Positions 40,709 through 49,385 of a stretch of DNA of 64,000 bases are shown here, piece by piece. This DNA is from Deinococcus depolymerans. Lineage in GTDB: Bacteria; Deinococcota; Deinococci; Deinococcales; Deinococcaceae. The notes beneath the pieces are model-generated. The model did not search any database. It was not told where the DNA came from and was given only the letters and a program-made list of their open reading frames with translations. The translations under genes and the position numbers were made by a program. Within the stretch, counting starts at the first letter, position 1, and each line of letters opens with the position of its first letter. The stretch lies in assembly GCF_039522025.1 (NCBI RefSeq), contig NZ_BAAADB010000008.1, positions 64,065-128,064 of the forward strand, written 5' to 3'.

Positions 40709-42130
40709 ATGGTCTTCAGCAGTAACGTTTTCCTGTTCCTGTTCCTGCCGGTCTTCCTGATCGTCTACTACCTCCTGCCGTTCAGGTGGCGGAGCGCGTG
40801 GATCCTGACCGGCAGCTACGCGCTGTACTCCTGGTGGCGCCTCGACTTCCTCTGGCTGCTCGTCGCCATCACCGCCGTCGCCTACCTGTACGGCCTGATC
40901 CTCGAGAAGCAATCCGACGGCCCCCGGCGGCGCTGGACCCTGACCAGCGCCATCGTCCTGAACCTCGGGGCGCTCGCGTACTTCAAGTACGCGAACTTCG
41001 GCATCGAGTCCTTCAACGCCATCACGCAGTCCTTCGGGATGCAGGCCTTCACGTGGGCACCGATCCTGCTGCCCATCGGCCTGTCGTTCTTCATCTTCCA
41101 CGCGATCAGTTACATCGTCGACGTGTACCGCCGAGAAGAGCAGGCCACGCACAACCCGCTGGACTTCGCGGCGTTCATCGCGCTGTTCCCACACCTGATC
41201 GCCGGACCGGTCCTGAAGTACAACCTGCTCGCCGATCAGTTCCGCAGCCGCACGCACACCCTGGAGAAGTTCTCGTACGGCGCCACGCGGTTCATGACCG
41301 GCTTCGCGAAGAAGGTCCTGATCGCGGACACCATCGCGCCGCTGGTCACGGCCGCATTCCACCAGCCCAACCCGTCCATGGCGGACGCCTGGCTGGGCGC
41401 GCTGGCATACACCCTGCAGCTGTACTTCGACTTCAGCGGGTACAGCGACATGGCCATCGGACTGGCCGCCATGATGGGCTTCAAGTTCCCGGAGAACTTC
41501 AACCACCCGTACATCTCCCGCTCCATCACGGAATTCTGGCGGCGCTGGCACATGAGCCTCAGCTCCTGGCTGCGCGAGTACCTGTACATCAGCCTCGGTG
41601 GGAACCGGCACGGGCGCGCGCGCACGTACCTGAACCTGTGGCTGACCATGGTCCTGGGGGGACTGTGGCACGGCGCGAACTGGACGTTCGTGCTGTGGGG
41701 CGTCTGGCACGGCAGCATCCTCGCGGTCGAGCGGCGCATGAAGGAAGCGAGCCTCTGGAAGCCCAGCCCGGCGTGGCTGACCATTCCGGGCACGATGATC
41801 CTGGTGATCATCGGGTGGGTGATGTTCCGCGCGGACAGCGTGCCGGATGCGTTCCGGATGTACAGGGGCATGCTCGGCCTGAACGGAGTGTCGCTGAGCG
41901 ACACGCTCGCGTGGCAGGTCAAACCCAGCGTCCTGGTCAGCATGCTCCTGGCGGCCCTTCTGGTGTACCTGGCACCCTACTGGGGCAACCGGGTGGGGGA
42001 CGTGGGCAGCAAGCTTCTGCGTCCCCGTCTGGCGGTCGGGGCGACTGTGATGCTGCTGCCGCTGTTCGTGCTGGCGATCCTAAAACTGTCCGCTCAAAGC
42101 TACACTCCTTTCCTTTACTTCCAGTTCTGA
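40709..42130 (+). CDS. algI: AlgI-like membrane-bound O-acyltransferase (MBOAT)
   Basis: This 473-residue polytopic inner-membrane protein moves acetyl groups across the membrane for polysaccharide acetylation. The MBOAT signature is complete: FPHLIAGPV, YFDFSGYSDMAIG, FWRRWHMSLSSWLREYLYI (His281) and GGLWHGANWTFVLWG (His321), the latter being the conserved catalytic His. The protein has normal AlgI length and about ten hydrophobic segments. It lies 10 bases after algF and 11 before the AlgJ-like gene. Confidence 0.92.
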   Translation: MVFSSNVFLFLFLPVFLIVYYLLPFRWRSAWILTGSYALYSWWRLDFLWLLVAITAVAYLYGLILEKQSDGPRRRWTLTSAIVLNLGALAYFKYANFGIESFNAITQSFGMQAFTWAPILLPIGLSFFIFHAISYIVDVYRREEQATHNPLDFAAFIALFPHLIAGPVLKYNLLADQFRSRTHTLEKFSYGATRFMTGFAKKVLIADTIAPLVTAAFHQPNPSMADAWLGALAYTLQLYFDFSGYSDMAIGLAAMMGFKFPENFNHPYISRSITEFWRRWHMSLSSWLREYLYISLGGNRHGRARTYLNLWLTMVLGGLWHGANWTFVLWGVWHGSILAVERRMKEASLWKPSPAWLTIPGTMILVIIGWVMFRADSVPDAFRMYRGMLGLNGVSLSDTLAWQVKPSVLVSMLLAALLVYLAPYWGNRVGDVGSKLLRPRLAVGATVMLLPLFVLAILKLSAQSYTPFLYFQF

Positions 42131-42141
42131 GGTGACCTGAC

Positions 42142-43245
42142 ATGACTGAATTTGCGCAGGACACCGTAAAATCCAACGCCAACAACCCAGCGGCCCCCGC
42201 TGTTCTGCACTGGCTGCCCGCTGCGTTCCTGCTGGGCGTGGTGGCGGTCGGGGCGGTCCTGACGGTGCTGACGCCCACCGTCCGGCAGTGGCCGCAGGGG
42301 AAAGCCGTCGTGACCGGGGAAGCCATGGTCACGTACGAGAAAGAGAACCTCGACGCCAAGGTGCCCTGGCGGGACGCCAGCGTGAATCTGTGGGGCGGCC
42401 TGAACGCCCGCCTGTTCGGGGAGGCCCGCGACGGCGCCCTGATCGGCAAGGAGGGCTGGCTGTTCACCAGCGAGGAGTACCAGACGTCTGCCGGGGACGC
42501 CGCCGAGATCCAGGGCAAACTCGCGTACATCCAGGAGGTGCGGGATGAACTAAAGAAGGACGGCGCGCAACTGGTCGTGGCTCTGATTCCTGCAAAGGCC
42601 CGCGTGTACGCGGACCAGACGAACGCGAAAGTCCCCGCGCAAACGGAGGCGCTGTACCAGTCCTTCCATACGGAGCTTGAGAAGGCCGGGATTCCCGCAC
42701 CGGACCTCCTAACTGCGTTCGAGAACGGCAAGAGCAGAAGCGACCTGTTCTTCAAAACAGACACCCACTGGACGCCGACCGGTGCTCAGGTCGCTGCGCA
42801 GGCCATCGCACCCGTCGTAACGGAGTTGGGCTTCGACCTGCCCGCCGCTGAGTACACCGCGCAGACGCAACCGGAAGTACCACGCGCCGGGGACCTCACC
42901 CGTTACGTACCAGGGGCCGATCGGTCAGATCTGGTCAGCCCCATCACCTACGAACGCAACGATGAGGGCGGCGGCGGTCTCTTCGGTGACGAGGGCATCG
43001 CAGTGACGTTGGTCGGCACGAGCTACAGCGCGGAGACTAAGGACAATGTCTGGCACTTCGACGGCGCCCTGGCCGCCGCATTGGGTACTGAGGTCCTGAA
43101 CATGGCGCGTGAAGGCAAAGGCCCGATCGTGCCGATGCGGGAGTACCTCATCAGCCCAGAACGCAAAGACTATCCCGCCCAGATCGTAATTTGGGAAATC
43201 CCTGAGCGATTTCTAAGAGAAGATTATAAGGAGGATGATTCATGA
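42142..43245 (+). CDS. algJ: AlgJ/AlgX-like SGNH O-acetyltransferase
   Basis: The 367-residue periplasmic acetyltransferase is anchored by one N-terminal helix (about 24-45). The SGNH-like ALGX/ALGJ domain shows the catalytic pair Asp207 and His209 in KTDTHWTP, and Ser294 in the VGTSYSAE motif. AGGTGACC precedes the ATG. It receives acetyl from AlgI. The last codons become AT-rich, foreshadowing the composition change in the next gene, which it overlaps by 4 bases. Confidence 0.85.
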   Translation: MTEFAQDTVKSNANNPAAPAVLHWLPAAFLLGVVAVGAVLTVLTPTVRQWPQGKAVVTGEAMVTYEKENLDAKVPWRDASVNLWGGLNARLFGEARDGALIGKEGWLFTSEEYQTSAGDAAEIQGKLAYIQEVRDELKKDGAQLVVALIPAKARVYADQTNAKVPAQTEALYQSFHTELEKAGIPAPDLLTAFENGKSRSDLFFKTDTHWTPTGAQVAAQAIAPVVTELGFDLPAAEYTAQTQPEVPRAGDLTRYVPGADRSDLVSPITYERNDEGGGGLFGDEGIAVTLVGTSYSAETKDNVWHFDGALAAALGTEVLNMAREGKGPIVPMREYLISPERKDYPAQIVIWEIPERFLREDYKEDDS

Positions 43246-44492
43246 GAAAGATCTTTTTTGTTTTCGCGATGGCTGCATTATCTAATGGCCGTTTACAAGC
43301 TTCCGATGTGTCGATATGTCCTCAGGCTCAGGATCAGGCTATCGTGAGCAAATCTAACAAATCCATCCAACCAATCTTAAATGCCGGTATTGGCGCAAGA
43401 ATGTTCTATTCATGGGATTTAAATCCTATGCCTAGCACTCAAACCCTGACTTATTTCGACCCACTTAAGAAAGCTCTAAAATCGAAGGGAGTCGAACTAA
43501 TCATTATATCTCTGCCTCAGCGCTCATATTTGACTCCAGACATGATTCCTAAAGAAATCGCACTGAAATATAATTTCAACGCAGGCACAATAGCATCCTA
43601 TGACAAATATATTGCTGAGATTAATAATTTGGGTATATACTCACCGAACATCGTTAATTTATCCAAGTCTTCAGGAATAAGCAATCAATTTTTCTTCTTA
43701 AGAGATCATCACTGGACATCAATCGGTGCCGATCTGGTCGCAAATAATGTAGCAAATTATATAAAATCGAAAAATGTCCTGCTACGTCAGGAAAATTACT
43801 CAGATAAATTAAAATCTCTTGAAATCTCAAATTACGGCAGCCTTGAGGCGACATATAATGAGTTTTGTGAACCAAAATTATTACCAGAAAAATACCTGTC
43901 ATATACTATTGATGCGGTCGAAGAACTCATATCAGAAGACGGCCCCCAAGTAGTTATCGCTGGGACAAGCAATAACTATAGAACATTAGCTAGTGATACA
44001 GTAGAGCAGTCATTCTCTGCTTTGCTATCTAACAAACTTAAAACTAACGTCCTTAACGTTTCTATATCTGGCGGAGGTGCGTCTGCCGCACTGGATAGCT
44101 ACCTTAGATCCAAATCCTTCCAAGAATCACCACCAAAATTCATTATTTGGGAATATACTCCAAACGGATCTCCTACCGAGGATCAGCTTCTTCAAATCAT
44201 ACCAGCGGCTAAAGGAATCTGCAAAAACCCTATAGTTTCAACCGGAAATACGTTATCCCTAAAAGATAATTCCGACGGTTATTTCTTAATCCAGACGTTT
44301 GACAAAAACTTAGAGGAAGTGCAGTTGAAGTTCACGAAAGACGGCAAATCTACTAATTATTCAATGAAAAGAGATAGGCGTCAATCCAAGAATGAAATCT
44401 TTTATTTAATGAGAAGGAAATTACTTGATGGAGCAGGAACAATAGAGGGTGATAAAAAAATTATTAAATCTATTTCATACTGCGCTAATTGA
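43242..44492 (+). CDS. AlgX-like secreted acetyltransferase, AT-rich
   Basis: The 416 residues have a signal peptide (1-20) and an SGNH/AlgX-type domain with Asp155 and His157 in RDHHWTS and Ser243 in AGTSNNYR. The FIIWEYTPNG segment aligns with FVIWEIPER in AlgJ. A C-terminal beta-rich part (about 330-416) could bind polymer. The ATG overlaps the AlgJ stop (ATGA), so it is translated with the cassette. It is far AT-richer than everything around it and uses many AAA, AAT and ATT codons rare in the host, a clear sign of separate transfer. Confidence 0.75.
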   Translation: MRKIFFVFAMAALSNGRLQASDVSICPQAQDQAIVSKSNKSIQPILNAGIGARMFYSWDLNPMPSTQTLTYFDPLKKALKSKGVELIIISLPQRSYLTPDMIPKEIALKYNFNAGTIASYDKYIAEINNLGIYSPNIVNLSKSSGISNQFFFLRDHHWTSIGADLVANNVANYIKSKNVLLRQENYSDKLKSLEISNYGSLEATYNEFCEPKLLPEKYLSYTIDAVEELISEDGPQVVIAGTSNNYRTLASDTVEQSFSALLSNKLKTNVLNVSISGGGASAALDSYLRSKSFQESPPKFIIWEYTPNGSPTEDQLLQIIPAAKGICKNPIVSTGNTLSLKDNSDGYFLIQTFDKNLEEVQLKFTKDGKSTNYSMKRDRRQSKNEIFYLMRRKLLDGAGTIEGDKKIIKSISYCAN

Positions 44493-44521
44493 TGCTCAAG
44501 TAAATAATGAATCTACAGATT

Positions 44522-44552
44522 GCGGTGCGCTATTGTAATTAATGCGCACCGC
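44522..44552 (+). terminator. Terminator-like hairpin after the O-acetylation cassette
   Basis: GCGGTGCGC and GCGCACCGC form a 9-bp stem with a 13-base AT loop, followed by AGAAAATTTTC. The rest of the gap 44,493-44,643 is AT-rich with no gene. Confidence 0.75.
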
Positions 44553-44643
44553 AGAAAATTTTCATTGACGCGGAATGGTGGAATGGAAATAAATGAAATA
44601 CACTGTACAAATCTGAATATCTGCCCCAATTAAACAGGCCAAT

Positions 44644-47250
44644 TTAGCGCCCCAGCCAAATCCACTGAGGCACAACCGAGTATGTGAGCCGGATCGTTTC
44701 TTGCGGCCCAACCTCAACCATGCCCGATGTCAGGCCGGTGACGACGCCCGCCACGCGGATGTCCGAAACCGTCCCGCCCGACACGAACACCCGCACCGTG
44801 TAGGGATATGGGTTGCTGAACGATGTGCCGCTGGAGCTCATGGCGGGCGTGGTGAGCTGCCCCACCGGGTTGTGCCCGGCATTGTTTACGATGCTGGATT
44901 TATCACCGAACGCGATGCTGGGCGTCTGTAGGCTCACGGCCCACGTTGCCGTGTCGGTGCGTGTCGCTCCCCGTGCATCCACGTTCTCAACGCGGTAGTT
45001 GGTTGTTCCAGTTTCGACACGCACTCCGTACCGCGCCCGTTTTGTGCCTGTCCCAGCCCGCAGCCGCCCGCCGGACACCCGGATGTTGTTGTTCGGGGCA
45101 GTGCTGGACGCCAGGATAATGTGCGCGTACAGGTTATCTGCCTCGGTGCTGTTGCCCGCCCCCTCCGGGTTGATCAACTCGAAATCCGCGCAGCCGTAAA
45201 TGTTCGCGCCGTGCTGGGCGTTGTTGATGAGTTTTATGCTGGCAGCGCTGCCGGTCACACGATCAATGTTGACGCCGCTGGCCTGCGAATCGCGGAACAC
45301 GGTGCCCCGAATGTTTGCCGTCTGCGTCGTACCGAATCCCTCGGTGGCGCTGTCGCCTGCCAGCACGCCGACGTATGACCCCAGCTCGCCGCCGTCGAAA
45401 TCGCCGCCGTCCACGACCGTGCCGACGCCCCCCGCCCACAGGCCGCGTTTGGCGCTGTTGCGAGTGGTGACGTTGCGAATCACCGTCCCGACCGCGCCGA
45501 GCGTCTGTTTCGGCGTGGCGGTCAGGTCCAGGCCGATGTCCACCCCGAAACGATTCGGGGCCGGGTTGTCGTCCGGAGAGCGGGGCCGCTGCCCGGCGTC
45601 CGTGACGGTGATGCCCTCGATGAGCGTGTCGGTCGGGGTGTAGCTGCTCAGCGCAATGTCGCGGTACACCCGGATGGCGCTGCTGCTGCTGTTCGTGGCT
45701 CGCCCGCGCAGGAACCGGACGTTTTTGCCCCCGAGGTTGCTCAGGAGTCGCGCGAACGAATCCCGCACGTCCACGTCGCTGAACTCGATGTCCTCGGTCT
45801 GATCCTGCCCGACGTGGTTGTAGCCGTCCACGGCCAGGGCATCATCCCCGGTGTTGCGGATTTTGGGGCGGCGCACGCGGATGCGCCTGCTGGCGTTGCC
45901 GATATGCACACCGTCGCTGAGCGTGTCGTACACATACGGGTCAGTGATCTCCCCGTCCTCGCAGTAGGAGAGGTTGATGGCAAATGCCCGGATGCGCGTG
46001 GCAGACGGAGCCGTGACGGTGAACCGCTGGCAGCGGTGCAGCCACAGGCCGTAGGCGTTCCCGGTCAGGTCCCGGTCTGCGCCCGTGCCAGGGATGCTGC
46101 TGATACTGCTCTGCGGCAAGCCCGCCCCGACGTGCGTGCAGAGAGGCGGCGTGAGGTCCAACTCCTGTTGCCGCTGCACCGTCAGTACGGGTTTGGTGTT
46201 GTCCAGGCCGTGCAGCACCGCGCCCGCCGCGTACATGCGCCACCCGACCCGGTAGCCAGTCGCGGGGCCGGTCCGCAGGTCGTTGACCGCGTAATGCCCC
46301 GGCTCAATGACGACGTTGCCGTAGGTGAGCAGCGCAGTCAGCGCGGCGGTCCAATCCGTGCCGGTCTGGGTGGTCAGGTCGAAATCGGGCGTGACGCCTG
46401 CCCACGCCGCGTACACGGGGCCGGTGTACTCACGCTGTGCGATCAGGCCACCCGCCAGGGCGTACGTGGTGATGCCGTCGCCCGCCTCAGCGCCCACAGC
46501 GGCCCGCACGGTCAGGGGCGTGTGCTCATCTGCGAGGCGCTGCCCCACGCCTGCCGTCACGCCCCCCGCAGCGAGGGCGGCGCGGGTGGTTTTGGTCACG
46601 CCCGCCTGTGCGCTCAGGGCCATTGGAGCGCGGGCCGTGATCGCGGCACCACTCCAGTACACCCGCTCATTGGTGCCCAGCACGCGGTATCCGCCTGCGG
46701 GTTTACCTGTCAGCGCCGCCTCGTTGGGTACGGCGGTCAGCCCCATCTCGGCCTGCTGCTGCGCGGTATCGGCGATGATATCGGCCACCGCCTGGCGCTC
46801 CGCTTCTAGGTCGAGGATGGCGTCGTTCACCCGCTGGGCAGCCTCTTCTGCCTGCGTGCGGGCCACGTCCGCGCCAGTGATCAGGTCGATCAGCGTCTGC
46901 GCCGCCACGACCGCCGCGGGGTTCGGGTCGACCGTGATGTCCAGCTCACCCGGAGCCGTCTCGTACGCCTGCAGGGGGTACCGGGCCGTCTGGCTCAGCG
47001 GGCCGGTCCCGATGGTGTACACGGCCACCAGCGGGCCGCGCAGGGCGTTGTCGTTCTGCCCGGCGCGGGGGTGCGGGAAGGTCAGTTCAGCCTGCCCGTC
47101 CATGTACTTCCCAGTCGCCCAGTCGTACGTGGCGTCCCGGTGTTTGGGGCTCAGGCCGCGCCCGGCGCCCTGGAGGGGCACGTCCCAGATCAGACGGACG
47201 TTCAGGGCGGTGCCGGCGGGAACGTCGGGGTGTCCTTTGAGTGTGGTCAT
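44644..47250 (-). CDS. Phage tailspike/tail fibre with right-handed beta-helix
   Basis: This 868-residue structural protein has an N-terminal attachment part (1-150). A coiled-coil segment follows (about 140-180, ARTQAEEAAQRVNDAILDLE). A long body of short repeating strands and turns (DGVHIGNASRRIRVRRPKIRNTGDDALAVDG..., VRDSFARLL..., IRVYRDIA) is typical of parallel beta-helix pectate-lyase-like spikes that bind or cut surface polysaccharide. The ATG at 47250 overlaps the preceding tail gene by 4 bases. It lies convergent with the O-acetylation cassette. Confidence 0.8.
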   Translation of the reverse strand: MTTLKGHPDVPAGTALNVRLIWDVPLQGAGRGLSPKHRDATYDWATGKYMDGQAELTFPHPRAGQNDNALRGPLVAVYTIGTGPLSQTARYPLQAYETAPGELDITVDPNPAAVVAAQTLIDLITGADVARTQAEEAAQRVNDAILDLEAERQAVADIIADTAQQQAEMGLTAVPNEAALTGKPAGGYRVLGTNERVYWSGAAITARAPMALSAQAGVTKTTRAALAAGGVTAGVGQRLADEHTPLTVRAAVGAEAGDGITTYALAGGLIAQREYTGPVYAAWAGVTPDFDLTTQTGTDWTAALTALLTYGNVVIEPGHYAVNDLRTGPATGYRVGWRMYAAGAVLHGLDNTKPVLTVQRQQELDLTPPLCTHVGAGLPQSSISSIPGTGADRDLTGNAYGLWLHRCQRFTVTAPSATRIRAFAINLSYCEDGEITDPYVYDTLSDGVHIGNASRRIRVRRPKIRNTGDDALAVDGYNHVGQDQTEDIEFSDVDVRDSFARLLSNLGGKNVRFLRGRATNSSSSAIRVYRDIALSSYTPTDTLIEGITVTDAGQRPRSPDDNPAPNRFGVDIGLDLTATPKQTLGAVGTVIRNVTTRNSAKRGLWAGGVGTVVDGGDFDGGELGSYVGVLAGDSATEGFGTTQTANIRGTVFRDSQASGVNIDRVTGSAASIKLINNAQHGANIYGCADFELINPEGAGNSTEADNLYAHIILASSTAPNNNIRVSGGRLRAGTGTKRARYGVRVETGTTNYRVENVDARGATRTDTATWAVSLQTPSIAFGDKSSIVNNAGHNPVGQLTTPAMSSSGTSFSNPYPYTVRVFVSGGTVSDIRVAGVVTGLTSGMVEVGPQETIRLTYSVVPQWIWLGR

Positions 47251-47717
47251 CGTTGAACCTCGGCCAGCAGCGCGCGCGTCACGCGCTGCACGGTATTCAG
47301 GGTGAGGGTGAAGGCCGTGTCCCGCAGGGTCGCGCCCGTCTGGCAGCGCACCACCTGCGGCACGTCGGGGCGCAGGTCGCACAGGAACCGCCCCCGCCAG
47401 TGCAGTTGCGTCGCCAGGGGCAGCAGGGCCTCCACGGTCCTGGCGTGCTCCAGGGCTTCGGCCTCACTGCGGTACGTGTGCTCGCCGCTCAGGGTCAGCA
47501 GGGGCCGCTCGCGGGTCACGCCGTCCCCGACCGGGTACCACGTGTCGTCGAAGGGCGCGTGATCGTACTCGTACGGGTCCGTGCTTCCCAGTTCCCCCAG
47601 GGCGATCGTGGGCGGCAGGGCGAACAGCAGGCCCTGCGCGCGGCGGAACTCAAAGCACCAGCCCGGCCAGGAGGCCGGGCTGAGCGGATCGAAGAAGGTC
47701 GGGAACGTCAGGGTCAT
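47247..47717 (-). CDS. Phage tail-associated protein of unknown function
   Basis: The 156 residues have no known domain. Composition and position (directly upstream of, and overlapping, the tailspike gene) suggest a baseplate or tail-tip component. The ATG at 47717 is preceded by AGGAGACCCCC. Confidence 0.55.
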   Translation of the reverse strand: MTLTFPTFFDPLSPASWPGWCFEFRRAQGLLFALPPTIALGELGSTDPYEYDHAPFDDTWYPVGDGVTRERPLLTLSGEHTYRSEAEALEHARTVEALLPLATQLHWRGRFLCDLRPDVPQVVRCQTGATLRDTAFTLTLNTVQRVTRALLAEVQR

Positions 47718-47739
47718 GGGGGTCTCCTGTGAGGCGCGG

Positions 47740-47886
47740 TCACCGGCGGGCCTCGACGGCCGCCATGGTGGCCTGCCGGTCCCGGAAGCGCACGAGTTGC
47801 TGCAGGGCGACCGCGCGCGGATCGTCGGCCTGGTCGGTCAGGGCGTGCGTGTTCACACCCTCGCTGCTTTCGATGGTGTACTCCCA
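47740..47886 (-). pseudogene. C-terminal remnant of a phage structural gene, cut by an IS
   Basis: Reading leftward from the IS edge gives WEYTIESSEGVNTHALTD...VRFRDRQATMAAVEARR and a TGA at 47740-47742, 22 bases before the next tail gene, so this was the end of a real upstream gene. Its start is missing beyond the IS. The fragment on the other side of the IS happens to be in the same frame, but it probably belongs to a different gene (see findings). Confidence 0.65.
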
Positions 47887-49067
47887 GCAAGAGTTTCCAC
47901 GGGCGAGAGAACAGCGACCAGAACGAAGGCCCAGGAGGCAGGGGCTTGAAATTCCCCGGTCTCATGGGCCTTGATGCGAAGTGACTATACCTCGCATCCC
48001 TAGCCTACCGCACAGCATCATCACCGCTCAGCTGAACCGGGTCACCAGCCTCAGTGGCCTCGTCCCCTACAGCACCCTGCGTAAAAGTGCCATCTCCTGG
48101 GAGATGGCGCGGGACTCCTTCGCATCGACGGAAGACCTTCAGCGTCGAGCCAGGAACGCGCCGGAAGGCGCGTTCCTGGCCATTGATTTCGTCATGGTGC
48201 CCCACGCCGGACGGACGATGGAAGGCGTCAATTACCACTACAGCGGTCAGGCACAGACCCGCCTCGGCCATCAGTTCACCTCCGCGGCCCTGGTCAGGTT
48301 CGGTGAAGATCCAGTTCCGTTGCTGGAGCGCTTCAAGGTGTCCCAGGTCCTTGAGACGACCTGTTACCCGTACCGCACCGCCACGCAGGAAATGATCCAC
48401 GTTGTTCAGGATTGCCTCGCGGCCGGCATCCCCATGGCGGGGCTTCTGCTGGATGGGGAGTTTGGCCGGGACGCCGCCGTGACCTTCAGTCGCGAGCATC
48501 AGATTCCCGTCTTGATTCGTGCCAAAGCCAATATGACCGTGCAATTCGAGGGTGAGTCCCTCACCCTCGGTGCGCTGAGCCGGCAGTTCCCTCCGGAACG
48601 CTGCCACCTGTACGCGGAGTTCGGGTGGCGTGTCCGCCGCTTGCCGGTCGCCCGTGAGGTCGGTGGGTTCGATGTCCTGATCGTGTGGCGCAAGGTGCAT
48701 GGGGAGTGGACGCGCTTTTTCCTGTTCAGCACGTTCGGTGGTGACGTCACGGTTCGTTCGCTGCTGCGGGCCTGGAAGGCCCGCTGGGGGATCGAGGTGA
48801 TTCACCGGCTGTTCAAGCAGAACCTGGGGTTGGGACGTTGTCATTGCCGGACGATCCAGGCGCAGGAGAACTGGGTGTGGTGCGTGGTGGAGGCCTTTCA
48901 CGCGGTGTTACGGGTGCGTCGGGAAGTACCGGGCATGACGTGGCGGGCCGCACAACGGCAGGCAGCTCAGAATGCTGAAAAGTACGTCCTGACCGGGATG
49001 GAGCAGGACGGACTCCTGCTTAAGGCCGCGTGACACGACATCGGCAGGGAAGTGGAAACTCTTGGTG
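47885..49067 (+). mobile_element. IS4-type insertion sequence, complete copy
   Basis: About 1.18 kb bounded by CAGCAAGAGTTTCCAC (left) and GTGGAAACTCTTGGTG (right), inverted repeats with 13 exact inner bases. It carries one transposase gene. No matching target duplication is visible: left flank ...GGTGTACTCC, right flank CACGTCCCGG.... A second copy's right end is at 1-86, in the same orientation. Confidence 0.88.
47981..49033 (+). CDS. IS4/IS701-type DDE transposase
   Basis: The 350-residue transposase starts at GTG. The DDE residues are Asp69 in LAIDFVMV, Asp in LLDGEFGRD, and the C-terminal Glu in WKARWGIEVIHRLFKQNLGLG, the IS4-type W..IE...KQ.LGL signature. The last 16 residues match the fragment at the window start exactly. 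Probably intact and active. Confidence 0.9.
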   Translation: MTIPRIPSLPHSIITAQLNRVTSLSGLVPYSTLRKSAISWEMARDSFASTEDLQRRARNAPEGAFLAIDFVMVPHAGRTMEGVNYHYSGQAQTRLGHQFTSAALVRFGEDPVPLLERFKVSQVLETTCYPYRTATQEMIHVVQDCLAAGIPMAGLLLDGEFGRDAAVTFSREHQIPVLIRAKANMTVQFEGESLTLGALSRQFPPERCHLYAEFGWRVRRLPVAREVGGFDVLIVWRKVHGEWTRFFLFSTFGGDVTVRSLLRAWKARWGIEVIHRLFKQNLGLGRCHCRTIQAQENWVWCVVEAFHAVLRVRREVPGMTWRAAQRQAAQNAEKYVLTGMEQDGLLLKAA

Positions 49068-49373
49068 CACGTCCCGGCGCACCACTTCCCGCAGGACGTT
49101 CGTGCTCGTGAACGACCGCCGCAGGGCCGTCTGGAATTCCGTCACGACGCCCTGCGCGCGGCGCTTGTCTGCTTCGGTGCCCTCGTCCGGGACGCGGACC
49201 ATCGGGCCGCGCCAGTAGTCGAAGTTCATCTCCCCACCGCCGATCGGCACGCCGAGGTGATGCCCGCTGTACATGTGCCGCGCCTGCTGCGCCGTGGCGT
49301 TCAGGCCGCCTCTGGCAGCGTCGCGCAGTTCGCCCAGGCTGGCGGTGAGCAGGTTCAGGGTCAGGTACTTCAT
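49068..49373 (-). pseudogene. N-terminal remnant of the gene after terL (portal-like), cut by an IS
   Basis: GAGGAGGTGAAGC precedes the ATG at 49373. The 102 residues that remain (MKYLTLNLLTASLGELRDAAR...FTSTNVLREVVRRDV) end at the IS. Position directly after terL, and the TSTNVLREVVRRD segment, fit the start of a phage portal-type protein, though 102 residues are too few to prove it. Confidence 0.55.
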
Positions 49374-49385
49374 GCTTCACCTCCT

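Noticed and set aside
47885..49067. Target-site duplication of the IS4-type element
   Set aside because: Compared 12 bases on each side (GGTGTACTCC versus CACGTCCCGG); no exact duplication, so none is claimed.
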